Source: Methanolobus vulcani
GTDB lineage: Archaea; Halobacteriota; Methanosarcinia; Methanosarcinales; Methanosarcinaceae
NCBI RefSeq assembly: GCF_006546655.1
Contig: NZ_VIAQ01000015.1
Coordinates: forward strand, 558,001 to 622,000
Direction: 5' to 3'
Length of the DNA stretch: 64,000 nucleotides
The notes beneath the pieces are model-generated. The model searched no databases, was not told where the DNA came from, and saw only the letters and a list, made by a program, of their open reading frames with translations. Positions within the stretch are counted from its first letter, which is position 1, and the number at the start of each line of letters is the position of its first letter. Both the position numbers and the translations under genes were made by a program. Positions 15,531 through 23,202 of the stretch are shown here, piece by piece.

Positions 15531-16634
15531 TTACTTACTTTTATTTTCAAAATAATTCCTGGCTTCTTTCATCCTGCTGCGGACATTCACATGGAAAGGA
15601 CAGTTCTCTTCGCAAACACCACATTCTGTGCAGTCATTTGCATTTTTGCTTAATTTCATGTAATGGTCTTTTGCGAGTTCATCACCTGCTTTTGCCAGAT
15701 CCAGGTATTTGTTCACAGAACCTATATCGATGCCAGATGGACACGGTTGACAGTGATTGCAGTAAATACAGGTGTCCTGCATGTTTTTATGCGGAAGATT
15801 ACCGATGAACGAATAGTTGCGCTGCTCTCCGGAAGCGGAGAAATAATTGAGTGCTTCCTCCAGATCGGTTCTGGAACGTACTCCTGCCAGACATGAAAGA
15901 ACAGCAGGTCGGTCCAGCGCATATTGTATGCATTGATTGATGCTCATTTCAGCGTTTAAGGGAGATGTTTTTGCATTCAGCAGTTTTCCACCATCATAAG
16001 GCTTCATTACTGTAATGCCGACTCCATCTTTTTCGCATTCCCGATAGAGTTCCATGCGTTTGTGGGACAAAACCAGCTTGCCTTCTGCCGGTTCAAAATC
16101 ATAGGCTGCATTAAGACTAAACATAAAAATATCAATCTCTCCCGTATCGAGAAAGAGTCTGCATATATCCGGGGAATGTGAAGAAAAACCGAGATAGCGA
16201 ATTGTTCCTTCCCGCTTTAGCTTTCGTGCATAGTCAAAAATACCATCCGACATGATCTTTTCAAAATCACCAACTTCGTCAACACAATGAAGTATACCAA
16301 TATCAGCATAGTCCGTACCGTATTTTTTGAGTTCTTGCTCAAAACCTCTCTTTACTTTTGAAAGGTCTCTTGTCCTGGAATATGTTCCTTTATGATAGAC
16401 GGCACCCAGATGCATCTGCATGTTCATCTCGTCCCGCCGTCCTTTAAGTGCCTGTGCTATAGGTTCAGCTGCTCTGGAATCAGGCATTACCGCATCAATA
16501 AGATTTATGCCATTTTCCATACCATAATCGATGATGTTTACGATTTCCTGCGGTGTAGATTCATGCAGGTTCCCTGCCCCAATGCCAATTGTGCTTATTT
16601 TGTCATTGCTACTTGGCAAACTTCTGTATTCCAT
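15531..16634 (-). CDS. Degenerate aldo/keto reductase-ferredoxin protein, AKR3
   Basis: A 367-aa AKR-fold protein with two C-terminal 4Fe-4S motifs, C-I-Y-C-N-H-C-Q-P-C and C-T-E-C-G-V-C-E-E-N-C-P. The barrel keeps the Asp (INLIDAVMPDS) and a late His (IGILH), but the usual catalytic Tyr is absent and the Lys position reads MNMQMHLGA with no Lys. It may have lost classical AKR catalysis while keeping electron-carrier clusters. It heads an operon with the Cys-tailed peptide, an MFS exporter and AKR2. It is only distantly related to AKR1 and AKR2. The protein family is clear; the reaction is not. Confidence 0.85.
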   Translation of the reverse strand: MEYRSLPSSNDKISTIGIGAGNLHESTPQEIVNIIDYGMENGINLIDAVMPDSRAAEPIAQALKGRRDEMNMQMHLGAVYHKGTYSRTRDLSKVKRGFEQELKKYGTDYADIGILHCVDEVGDFEKIMSDGIFDYARKLKREGTIRYLGFSSHSPDICRLFLDTGEIDIFMFSLNAAYDFEPAEGKLVLSHKRMELYRECEKDGVGITVMKPYDGGKLLNAKTSPLNAEMSINQCIQYALDRPAVLSCLAGVRSRTDLEEALNYFSASGEQRNYSFIGNLPHKNMQDTCIYCNHCQPCPSGIDIGSVNKYLDLAKAGDELAKDHYMKLSKNANDCTECGVCEENCPFHVNVRSRMKEARNYFENKSK

Positions 16635-16697
16635 AATTTTTCGCTCACTTGCCAGGAAAATATAATTATTCTGATTGCGGGCTTTCCTGAAGAAAAA

Positions 16698-16724
16698 GAG
16701 ACCTGTATCTTTTTAACAGGTCTC
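16698..16724. terminator. 9-bp hairpin terminator after the hydrolase gene
   Basis: GAGACCTGT (16698-16706) and ACAGGTCTC (16716-16724) pair perfectly around a 9-base loop. On the minus strand the hairpin is followed by TTTTTCTTC, fitting termination of the hydrolase transcript before AKR3. A T run also follows on the plus strand. Confidence 0.7.
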
Positions 16725-16838
16725 TGGTTTTTCTTCGAAATAGATATCGTTTTTAAGTACCCGTTTTCCGGCAATTACTGTCGTCACCTCATTAGAACAG
16801 CAACCTGCCACGACCGTAAACGCCGGATAGATAGGGTT
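16713..16838 (-). pseudogene. C-terminal remnant of an amidohydrolase-type gene
   Basis: An open minus-strand frame immediately after the hydrolase stop, in a different frame, reads NPIYPAFTVVAGCCSNEVTT, then VIAGKRVLKNDIYFEE, ending in TAA inside the terminator. The V-x-T-V-I-x-x-G-K-x-V-L-x-x pattern is typical of the last beta strands of amidohydrolases such as MtaD/5-deoxyadenosine deaminase. No barrel or metal site remains upstream, where the hydrolase now lies. I read it as the stump left by a replacement or deletion. The similarity is short, so the family call is tentative. Confidence 0.45.
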
Positions 16839-16840
16839 AT

Positions 16841-17830
16841 TTAAGCCAGGTTTTCTTTGAAGAATGATTCCAGTTTGTCAAATGGGATCATGTCTGTCCT
16901 GTCGTACAGATCGATATGCCTTGCACCGGGAACAATGTAGAGTTCTTTTGGTTCAGCAGCCATTTCATAGGCATCTTCACTGAAATATCTGGAGTGAGCA
17001 TTCTCGCCGATGATGAACAGAATTGGCCTTGGTGAGATTGTGTCAATGTAGTTCAGCAAAGGGAAGTTCATGAATGACATGGTACTTGTCACAGTGAATG
17101 CTGCTGCTGCATTAATATGGAATCCTCTTTTCATAGCATAATATTCAAAGAATTCACTTGTAATTGGGTCAAGTTCTTCCGGAACTGAATCAGCAGGTTC
17201 ACGAGGGAATCCTTCAGGCAATAATGGTGTGCCGTTTTCAAAATCTGTCCAGCGCTGCTCGCCCAGTTGAACCAGAGTTTCAGCACGCTGCTCGTCAGTC
17301 ATGGAGTCCATCCATCCTTTACGTAGCATTCTGCTCATATCATACATGCTTGCAGTAGCAACTGCTTTGATACGTGGGTCAACCTGAGCTGCAGTAACTG
17401 AAAATGCTCCACTTCCGCAAATACCGATTGCTCCGATTTTCTCCCTGTCCACAAAGTCCCTTGTTCCAATAAAGTCAACTGCTGCACTAAAGTCTTCAAC
17501 AAACAGATCAGGAGATGAGATATGTCTTGGTTCTCCACCGCTTTCTCCGTTATATGATTCGTCGAATGCCATGGCAACAAAACCTCTCTGTGCCAGGTTC
17601 TGTGCATATATACCTGCGCCCTGCTCCTTTACTCCACCGTAAGGTGTTCCAATAATAATTGCAGGGTATTTTTTGGATGTATCAATGTCTTTTGATATGT
17701 ACAGGTGTGCTGCAACTGTAATTCCGTATTTGTTCTTAAATCTGACTTCTTCTGCAGTTACATTTTCACTCAGTGTGAAAGTAAGACCACTAGGGTCTAC
17801 AGCATTTGTGTTGTTATTTTCTGATTTCAT
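16841..17830 (-). CDS. Alpha/beta hydrolase, dienelactone-hydrolase-like
   Basis: A 329-aa soluble alpha/beta hydrolase. The nucleophile elbow is GAIGICGSGAFS, so the nucleophile may be Cys, as in dienelactone hydrolase, or the nearby Ser. A late acid (FIIGENAHSRYF) and a final His (VPGARHIDLYD) complete a plausible triad. It resembles YcjY/DLH-like stress hydrolases in length and motifs. It is divergent from no neighbour but shares the upstream operator pattern with AKR1, and tetR lies 120 bases upstream on the same strand. SD GAGGTAT precedes the ATG. Regulation by TetR is inferred. The substrate is unknown. Confidence 0.85.
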   Translation of the reverse strand: MKSENNNTNAVDPSGLTFTLSENVTAEEVRFKNKYGITVAAHLYISKDIDTSKKYPAIIIGTPYGGVKEQGAGIYAQNLAQRGFVAMAFDESYNGESGGEPRHISSPDLFVEDFSAAVDFIGTRDFVDREKIGAIGICGSGAFSVTAAQVDPRIKAVATASMYDMSRMLRKGWMDSMTDEQRAETLVQLGEQRWTDFENGTPLLPEGFPREPADSVPEELDPITSEFFEYYAMKRGFHINAAAAFTVTSTMSFMNFPLLNYIDTISPRPILFIIGENAHSRYFSEDAYEMAAEPKELYIVPGARHIDLYDRTDMIPFDKLESFFKENLA

Positions 17831-17866
17831 CTTTTATACCTCTGATTGATAAATTATTAGCTACTA

Positions 17867-17928
17867 TGACTGAATAGTCAGTCACAATAACGGATCAATA
17901 GTACATATAAGTTTTGATTGACTACTCA
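17867..17928 (-). promoter_or_regulatory. Double TetR-type operator around the hydrolase TATA box
   Basis: TGACTG-AA-TAGTCA at 17867-17880 (one mismatch in the palindrome) and TGATTG-AC-TACTCA at 17915-17928 flank a minus-strand CTTATATG TATA-like element (about 17904-17911). The spacing between operator starts is 48 bases, compared with 47 at AKR1, so the two promoters look built alike. Confidence 0.7.
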
Positions 17929-17952
17929 CTCACCGGCGTGGCGAAAAAAATA

Positions 17953-18528
17953 TTATTTTTCCGTCAGTCCTTTCCATATGATTGCAAATCCATCCTCTAT
18001 AGCTTTGTTTTTATCCTGTGGTTCTGAATAAAGAATAAGGTCTACTATTGTCCGGCTGGACTGATAGAATATTGAAGCGACCATTCCTTCCGAATAGTCT
18101 CCGAACTCACCAGTTGCAATTCCATCTTTTACAAGGTCGTGATAGAAACTATATTCACCCATGACCACTTCACGCGTATAGTCCGAAATGTAAGGTGAAG
18201 AACAGAACTGATCGACGAAATGGAAATCCTCCTGATTGTTGAGTCCCCATTCAATAAGATCATACCATATTTTCCAGAATTTATCGTGAAGTGTACTCTG
18301 GTTCTGGATATCTTTCGCCAGACTTCGGCTCAATTTCCCCTTTATATCAAAATAGAGAGCGTTGATAAGATCTTCTTTAGTAGGGAAGTAGTTGAATAAG
18401 GTTCCTGTGGCGACGCCTGCCTCTTTTGATATATGGGCAGTGGATGTGCCATGGAATCCATTTTCTGTAAAAAGCTTCAGAGACGCTTGCAGAAGGGCTG
18501 CTTTCTTGTCTTCAACTTGTTTTTTCAT
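17953..18528 (-). CDS. TetR-family transcriptional repressor
   Basis: A 191-aa TetR regulator. Residues 8-55 hold the helix-turn-helix (AALLQASLKLFTENGFHGTS, then THIS-like helix and GVATGTLFNYFPTKEDLI). The C-terminal domain should bind a ligand and dimerise. Operator-like palindromes precede this gene and three neighbouring transcription units (AKR1, the hydrolase and the permease), so it is the likely local regulator and autoregulator. The inducer cannot be predicted; the regulon's AKR, hydrolase and permease suggest a toxic organic or carbonyl compound. The stop-to-start distance to the permease is about 100 bases. Confidence 0.92.
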   Translation of the reverse strand: MKKQVEDKKAALLQASLKLFTENGFHGTSTAHISKEAGVATGTLFNYFPTKEDLINALYFDIKGKLSRSLAKDIQNQSTLHDKFWKIWYDLIEWGLNNQEDFHFVDQFCSSPYISDYTREVVMGEYSFYHDLVKDGIATGEFGDYSEGMVASIFYQSSRTIVDLILYSEPQDKNKAIEDGFAIIWKGLTEK

Positions 18529-18544
18529 GAATTATCCCATTTAT

Positions 18545-18558
18545 TGACTGATTAGTCA
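18545..18558 (-). promoter_or_regulatory. TetR-type operator upstream of tetR
   Basis: TGACTG-AT-TAGTCA, a 6-2-6 palindrome with one mismatch, lies 17-30 bases upstream of the tetR start, consistent with autorepression. Confidence 0.65.
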
Positions 18559-18629
18559 TTTCGATCTATACAACTGATTTGTTCTATAAAATCTTTTTGT
18601 ATCACATTTTATGAAGAATTGAACCAAAT

Positions 18630-19865
18630 TCATTCATATCTCAATGCATCCACTGGCTTCATTTTTGATGCATTGTACGCAGGTATCAGACCTGAAATTA
18701 CTCCTATAAACATTGCGATACCGATACCCAGCAGCATCAAATCAGGAGCAACTGCCAGTCCTGAGGATGAACGTGTCATGGGAAGTCCAAGGTAGGGGAA
18801 CAGGGATGTCAACATCAGACTTAGCACGATACCAAGTACCCCGCCAACAAAACCCACAAGTGCTGAGTTGAAAAGGAATATCATGAGAATATCACTATTC
18901 TTTGCTCCAATGGCTTTCATAGTACCAATCTCCTTGGTCTTTTCCAATACAGAGGTGAACATTGTATTTGCAATGCCTACAGAACCTACAACAAGTGAGA
19001 CACCTGCTATTGCACCCAAAAATATTGTAAAGGAAGCCATCATCTCACTGAAAGATTCTGCCATTGATAATGAATCTGAAACACTGAAATCGCGGTCATC
19101 ATCATTCATTACATGCCTGGATATCATGAGTTTCTCTTCGATGTCATCAACAACCGTTTCTACGTTGTCCACATCATCTGCTTTTACGACTATACTGTCA
19201 AATACATCTGGCTCAGCGTCATCAATGATATTTACTGCCGAATCGATCGGCATGATGATAGCACTGTCACTTTCACCTTCTGCGAGTATGCCTACAACTC
19301 TATAGGATTTTCCTTCAATGGCAAGTATACGGTTAAGACCGATTTCCTGATCGTACATCTCATGAGCTATCCTGTAACCAATGACCACAACATTATTGTC
19401 AGTAGCTTCAAGAAATCTGCCGGATTCCAGTTCATAAGTCACTGTATACTGCCATACCTGAGGATCAACTCCGGTCACCGAAAGACCTGCAGTCTCACCC
19501 ATAAAGTAGACATCCAGATTACGACCTGATATCTGACCATAGATGTAATCGATGTTATCTACCAGTTTTATTGCCATTATGTCCTTATCTGTCAATTCTG
19601 CATCAGAGGATGAGGTCTCGCTACCAAAGCCCCCTCCTCCCCTAAAGCCTGACATTGCCTGTGTGTAACCAGGAGTTACTGTGATGAGGGTAAGATCCAG
19701 ATCAGCTAATCTTTCTTCCATATCTGCTTCCATGCTGTCACTTAATGCCATAATGGTAACAACCGATCCCACACCTATGACAATGCCTATAATGGTGAGC
19801 CAGCTTCTGATCTTACTATGAATCAGGATATTCATAGCAAGTTTAAAATAGGTACTTTTCCTCAT
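18630..19865 (-). CDS. MacB/FtsX-type ABC permease without an adjacent ATPase
   Basis: A 411-aa membrane protein with MacB topology. TM1 is near residues 20-45 (WLTIIGIVIGVGSVVTIMALS), followed by a large extracytoplasmic domain (about 45-270) and three C-terminal TM segments. The FtsX signature KTKEIGTMKAIGAKNSDILM sits between TM2 and TM3. Such permeases work with an ABC ATPase in export or envelope mechanotransmission. No ATPase gene lies on either side: tetR follows, and an unrelated plus-strand gene precedes. A TetR-type operator sits between its TATA-like element and start. It may borrow an ATPase from another locus. Confidence 0.88.
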   Translation of the reverse strand: MRKSTYFKLAMNILIHSKIRSWLTIIGIVIGVGSVVTIMALSDSMEADMEERLADLDLTLITVTPGYTQAMSGFRGGGGFGSETSSSDAELTDKDIMAIKLVDNIDYIYGQISGRNLDVYFMGETAGLSVTGVDPQVWQYTVTYELESGRFLEATDNNVVVIGYRIAHEMYDQEIGLNRILAIEGKSYRVVGILAEGESDSAIIMPIDSAVNIIDDAEPDVFDSIVVKADDVDNVETVVDDIEEKLMISRHVMNDDDRDFSVSDSLSMAESFSEMMASFTIFLGAIAGVSLVVGSVGIANTMFTSVLEKTKEIGTMKAIGAKNSDILMIFLFNSALVGFVGGVLGIVLSLMLTSLFPYLGLPMTRSSSGLAVAPDLMLLGIGIAMFIGVISGLIPAYNASKMKPVDALRYE

Positions 19866-19962
19866 CGCTTTTTCTTCCCTATTACATTCCTTTCTGCTTT
19901 TTTAATCTTCTGCAAATCCGGTAATGATCATGATGTTGAAATAATGACAATACAGACAAGCT

Positions 19963-19994
19963 AGTGAGTGACTGCTCACTCATTTATATTTTAA
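19963..19994 (-). promoter_or_regulatory. Operator and TATA region of the ABC permease
   Basis: AGTGAG-TGACTG-CTCACT (19963-19980) is a perfect 6-6-6 inverted repeat that also contains the looser TGAGTG-AC-TGCTCA form of the local TetR site. On the minus strand it directly follows the TATA-like TTAAAATATAAAT (about 19982-19994), so binding would block initiation. It lies about 100 bases upstream of the coding start. Confidence 0.6.
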
Positions 19995-20115
19995 TTGTAT
20001 TATTGATATAAAAACCTTGTTTAAGAATGCCAATTTATTGAAAAGTATATGTTCCGGATATATTAAACTTGAAATGGATAGAAAACTATAATATGGATAA
20101 AAGGTTGTTCAAACT

Positions 20116-20325
20116 ATGGAAGGGCCACTTGGTAAGTTATATAGTATGCCAGCTGCTGTGTTGCTGGTTATTGGTATGATTTTGAGTGTGTTCCTTTTCT
20201 ACAGTCTGATGAAGGCAGCAGAAAACGGGAACGTACTGATGGTTGTGTTACTCGCAATAGCGATCTCTATCGTAGCTTTTGTAATAAGCAGGGCACTAAA
20301 AAACCAGACACTCAAAAAGTTTTGA
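20116..20325 (+). CDS. Small two-TM membrane protein
   Basis: A 69-aa protein with two hydrophobic helices (about 12-32 and 40-60), separated by a short KAAENGN loop, and a basic tail (RALKNQTLKKF). The codon pattern and clean hydrophobic segments support a real gene. It is transcribed divergently from the permease, with a weak AAGG SD. I recognise no family. The function is unknown. Confidence 0.6.
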   Translation: MEGPLGKLYSMPAAVLLVIGMILSVFLFYSLMKAAENGNVLMVVLLAIAISIVAFVISRALKNQTLKKF

Positions 20326-20461
20326 ATCGTTGCAGGCAATTGTAAAACCATTCCTGTCTATTTTTGGGTAGTACACATGCTGCTCTATATTCGGATAAAA
20401 AGAGTAATCTGTTTTTTAAAAAAGGTAAAAATGATTTGAGTGCTACACGGTTATGTATTAC

Positions 20462-20881
20462 TCACTGAATTCTTTTTCTTGATTCTTCCACTTCATCAAT
20501 TATACCTGGATATTCTCTGAACATTACAAGGATATCAAGGGCTGCAACAAGATCTACAACACCTATCGCTCCAATAGCTTCTCCGCTGAGCGTTCTTATA
20601 GGAGCGACCATGACTGACTTGCCCCTGTAAACACCTTCCTTTGGTACCGTCCTGATACTCTGGTTCGTCCTCATGACCTCTTCAAGGACCGGACCAGTGT
20701 AGTCCCTATCAATGATCATACCTCTTTCCATACGGATGCCCTTGCAATTGAGACTGCGAATAGTTGTTGGGATACCTATCAGGGCGTGTACAGCAGTTGC
20801 TATGGGCTCCAGATCATCGGCCGTGGAATCCGGGCATATGTTCAGGCAAATCGAACCATTTAATTCTTCATCGCATGTCAT
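20462..20881 (-). CDS. DUF2111-family methanogen protein
   Basis: A 139-aa cytosolic protein of the archaeal DUF2111 type, found mainly in methanogens. It has alternating alpha and beta segments with VMVAPIRTLSGEAIGAIGVVD, resembling a small-molecule-sensing PAS/GAF-like fold, but no output domain. The SD AAGGTGAG precedes the ATG. It follows trxB by about 30 bases on the same strand and is likely co-transcribed with trxB and the redoxin. The function is unknown. The family call is from memory of the sequence pattern. Confidence 0.75.
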   Translation of the reverse strand: MTCDEELNGSICLNICPDSTADDLEPIATAVHALIGIPTTIRSLNCKGIRMERGMIIDRDYTGPVLEEVMRTNQSIRTVPKEGVYRGKSVMVAPIRTLSGEAIGAIGVVDLVAALDILVMFREYPGIIDEVEESRKRIQ

Positions 20882-20911
20882 TTTAACTCACCTTCTATTT
20901 TGTGGAAAGGA

Positions 20912-21835
20912 TTAATTTTCATATTTAGCAGATGTAATGTATTCATGAGCTGATATGGCTGCTACGGCCCCGTCTGAAACCGCTGTGACCACCTGCCACA
21001 TGGAAGTCCTGCGACAGTCACCGGCTGCAAATATGCCGGGAACAGAGCACTTCATTTTGTCATCGGTCACAATGAAACCTGCACCCTGCTTTTCAACATC
21101 CACCATTGAAGTATTGGGGTTGATACCAACATAGATGAAAATGCCATCAATGTCCATCTCAGTCAGTTCATTGGTTTTTGTGTTCTTTAGGATTACTTTT
21201 TCAACAAGGTCGCTACCTTTTATTTCCTGGACAACTGTGTCCCAGATAAATGTGATATTCTCTTTATCAAAAGCTCTTTTCTGAAGTAATGAACAGGCTC
21301 TCAGTTCATCACGTCTGTGTACTACGTAGACCTTTTCGGCAATATCGGAAAGTATGAGTGCATCGGTAACTGCAGATTCTCCTCCGCCTACCACGATGAC
21401 ATTAAGTCCTGAGTAGAAAGGACCGTCACATGTGGCACAATAGGATACACCTTTTGTCAGGAATTCATCCTCGCCGGGAACACCAAGTCTTCTTGGATTT
21501 GCTCCTGTAGCTACGATCACTGCAAGAGCTTCAAAATCGCCGTTGTCAGTAACAACAACTTTTTTGTTACCTTCATCTTTGATGTTTTCAACATCAGCAG
21601 TCTGGGTTTTGACGCCGGTGTGTTCTGCATGCTCTTTGAACTTGTTCATGAGTTCCATTCCTGATATGGAAGGAAAACCGGGGTAATTCTCTACCCTGTC
21701 AGCAGTTGCTATCTGGCCGGGAACCACGTTCTTTTCAAGCACAAGAGTATCTAATCCGTAACGCACAGCATAGATGCCTGCTGTCATTCCTGCAGGTCCA
21801 CCGCCAATAATTATCAGGTCATACATGTTTATCAT
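20912..21835 (-). CDS. trxB: Thioredoxin reductase
   Basis: A 307-aa flavoprotein that reduces thioredoxin-like partners. FAD-binding GGGPAGM lies at the N-terminus, NAD(P)H-type GGGESAV near residue 150, the redox-active C-A-T-C in SYCATCDGPF near 135, and a C-terminal FAD motif GIFAAGDCR. Its start overlaps the stop of the redoxin gene upstream as ATGA, so enzyme and substrate are likely co-translated. An alternative ATG three codons downstream exists without an SD. The second Gly motif is GGG rather than GxGxxA, so cofactor preference is unclear. Confidence 0.93.
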   Translation of the reverse strand: MINMYDLIIIGGGPAGMTAGIYAVRYGLDTLVLEKNVVPGQIATADRVENYPGFPSISGMELMNKFKEHAEHTGVKTQTADVENIKDEGNKKVVVTDNGDFEALAVIVATGANPRRLGVPGEDEFLTKGVSYCATCDGPFYSGLNVIVVGGGESAVTDALILSDIAEKVYVVHRRDELRACSLLQKRAFDKENITFIWDTVVQEIKGSDLVEKVILKNTKTNELTEMDIDGIFIYVGINPNTSMVDVEKQGAGFIVTDDKMKCSVPGIFAAGDCRRTSMWQVVTAVSDGAVAAISAHEYITSAKYEN

Positions 21836-22080
21836 TTTGCGTCGCAGACATTGCTTGCCTGGGCTTTGTCAGGAACTCCTACAAATGCAACCTTATCGTC
21901 AATGATAGTTGTAGGAATTGAGCGAATCTTGAACTTCTTTGCAAGTTCTTTTCCCTCAGGAGTGTCCAGTTCTACTTCCTCGTACTCAAAATCGCACTGT
22001 TCTTTCAGTTCGCGCCATATTTTCTTTGCAGTAGGACAAAAATGACACCATTCAGAATGGACTAAAGTAACCTTTACCAT
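21832..22080 (-). CDS. Thioredoxin/glutaredoxin-like redoxin
   Basis: An 82-aa single-domain redoxin with the active site WCHFC at residues 11-15 and a cis-Pro segment RSIPTTII. The start is set at 22078-22080, preceded by AAGGAG; the longer open frame upstream is hydrophobic intergenic translation. It ends in a four-base overlap with trxB. The pair should form a reductase and carrier system for cytosolic disulfide reduction. It resembles the MJ0307/glutaredoxin-like class of archaeal thioredoxins. Confidence 0.9.
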   Translation of the reverse strand: MVKVTLVHSEWCHFCPTAKKIWRELKEQCDFEYEEVELDTPEGKELAKKFKIRSIPTTIIDDKVAFVGVPDKAQASNVCDAK

Positions 22081-22285
22081 AATTTCCACACTCCTTGTAT
22101 TGGTTATTAATCTATTAGTTAGGAGAGTAAATAAAAGTATCCTGTAAGTTACGTTATACTTAACAAATAATTTACTAATTATTGTTAGTGTACCTACATA
22201 CAATAATAGTATGTTTTACCATAAAAAAGCACTTGTCTGCTGAAAATAGTACTACTGTTAGTACTTAATAATTGAAGGTAAAAAT

Positions 22286-22442
22286 ATGCCAGTAATATTT
22301 TTACTAAAGTTTTGTTTGCGATGGTCCTGATACTCTCTTCTACCTATTTGATGATTACGCAGAAGGTACTACATATCAAATAGGAATTGAAGGTTTTGTA
22401 GCTGGAACCATAACAGGAATCTATTTCATTCTATGTTTGTAG
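22286..22442 (+). pseudogene. Frameshifted remnant of a small membrane protein gene
   Basis: Three successive plus-strand frames join into one protein-like sequence: MPVIFL from the ATG at 22286, TKVLFAMVLILSSTYLM in the next frame (from 22303), then DYAEGTTYQIGIEGFVAG and TITGIYFILCL in the third (from 22353) to a TAG. Each frame alone stops early. The composite has two membrane helices and a conserved-looking Gly-rich end. Two single-base indels are the simplest explanation. Sequencing error is possible. Confidence 0.5.
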
Positions 22443-22499
22443 TGTGGCAAAACAATAACTACAACAAATATCCCTTGTCAGATGTTGGATCATGTTAGA

Positions 22500-22865
22500 C
22501 TAGTGACCAACTGATTTAGCAACTATAAATAAAAAGAACGCTACCAAACAAATCAGTATATAAGTGACACCAACTATCTTTCTTTTTTGAGGATTAGTAA
22601 TAAATTTGCTATACATAGACTGAATAGCACTAAAGTGAAGGTAAATATGAATTACAATAAGTATTACCAGCGTCAGACCTACATATAAATGAATTGTACC
22701 CCATACGCTATCACCGAACCCAAGTACGAGTTCTTCACCAGCAGAATGGGATTCAGTGCCATGTTCGCCAAAAGAGAATCTCATCAAAAGGCCAATTCCC
22801 GCAAGTATTGAGAGAAATAAGAACATTAAAGCTTCATTCAAAAATTTAATGTCAGACTTTTTCAT
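22500..22865 (-). CDS. DUF4405-like small cytochrome-b-type membrane protein
   Basis: A 121-aa membrane protein with helices at about 9-28, 52-80 and 95-117. His residues lie within or at the ends of helix 2 (GTIHLYVG and VIHIYLHF), and a His-containing loop (EHGTESHS) follows helix 1. This is the DUF4405/cytochrome b561-like pattern, in which His pairs may bind heme, though heme binding is not shown. SD GGGAG precedes the ATG. It is divergent from copB and near a cytochrome c gene, so a role in membrane redox is possible. Confidence 0.7.
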   Translation of the reverse strand: MKKSDIKFLNEALMFLFLSILAGIGLLMRFSFGEHGTESHSAGEELVLGFGDSVWGTIHLYVGLTLVILIVIHIYLHFSAIQSMYSKFITNPQKRKIVGVTYILICLVAFFLFIVAKSVGH

Positions 22866-23202
22866 GAAAACTCCCTGCTACTACCCAATAAACTTAAAAC
22901 GGCAATGTATAAAAAGATTTTTCACTTTTGTATTCTGGATTAGCTCCTTTTTTATATTCATTAACAACTTCGCTATTTACCAATAGTTATAAATCAAATC
23001 TTCTCTCACATTAAATAGTGGAGTGAATTGTTTTTGCTATGCCGTGTTTGAAAGATGCTGGCAAAAATATTGTTATGGACGGGTTATGTAAGATATCTCC
23101 ATAACTTCGAATATATTCACTGGTGTACATTGATAATTGTACTTGCAAATGGGATTGCTTAATCAAGCAGAAATAGGATTTTGAAAAGGGGGAGATCAAG
23201 GG
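22866..23202. promoter_or_regulatory. Divergent promoter region of the DUF4405 gene and copB
   Basis: An AT-rich region with no gene; the antisense frame overlapping copB is not credible. GTACA (23125-23129) and TGTAC (23138-23142) form an inverted repeat about 60 bases upstream of copB, and TGCTT-AATC-AAGCA lies near 23155-23167. Either could be a metal-regulator site. This is not proven. Confidence 0.35.
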
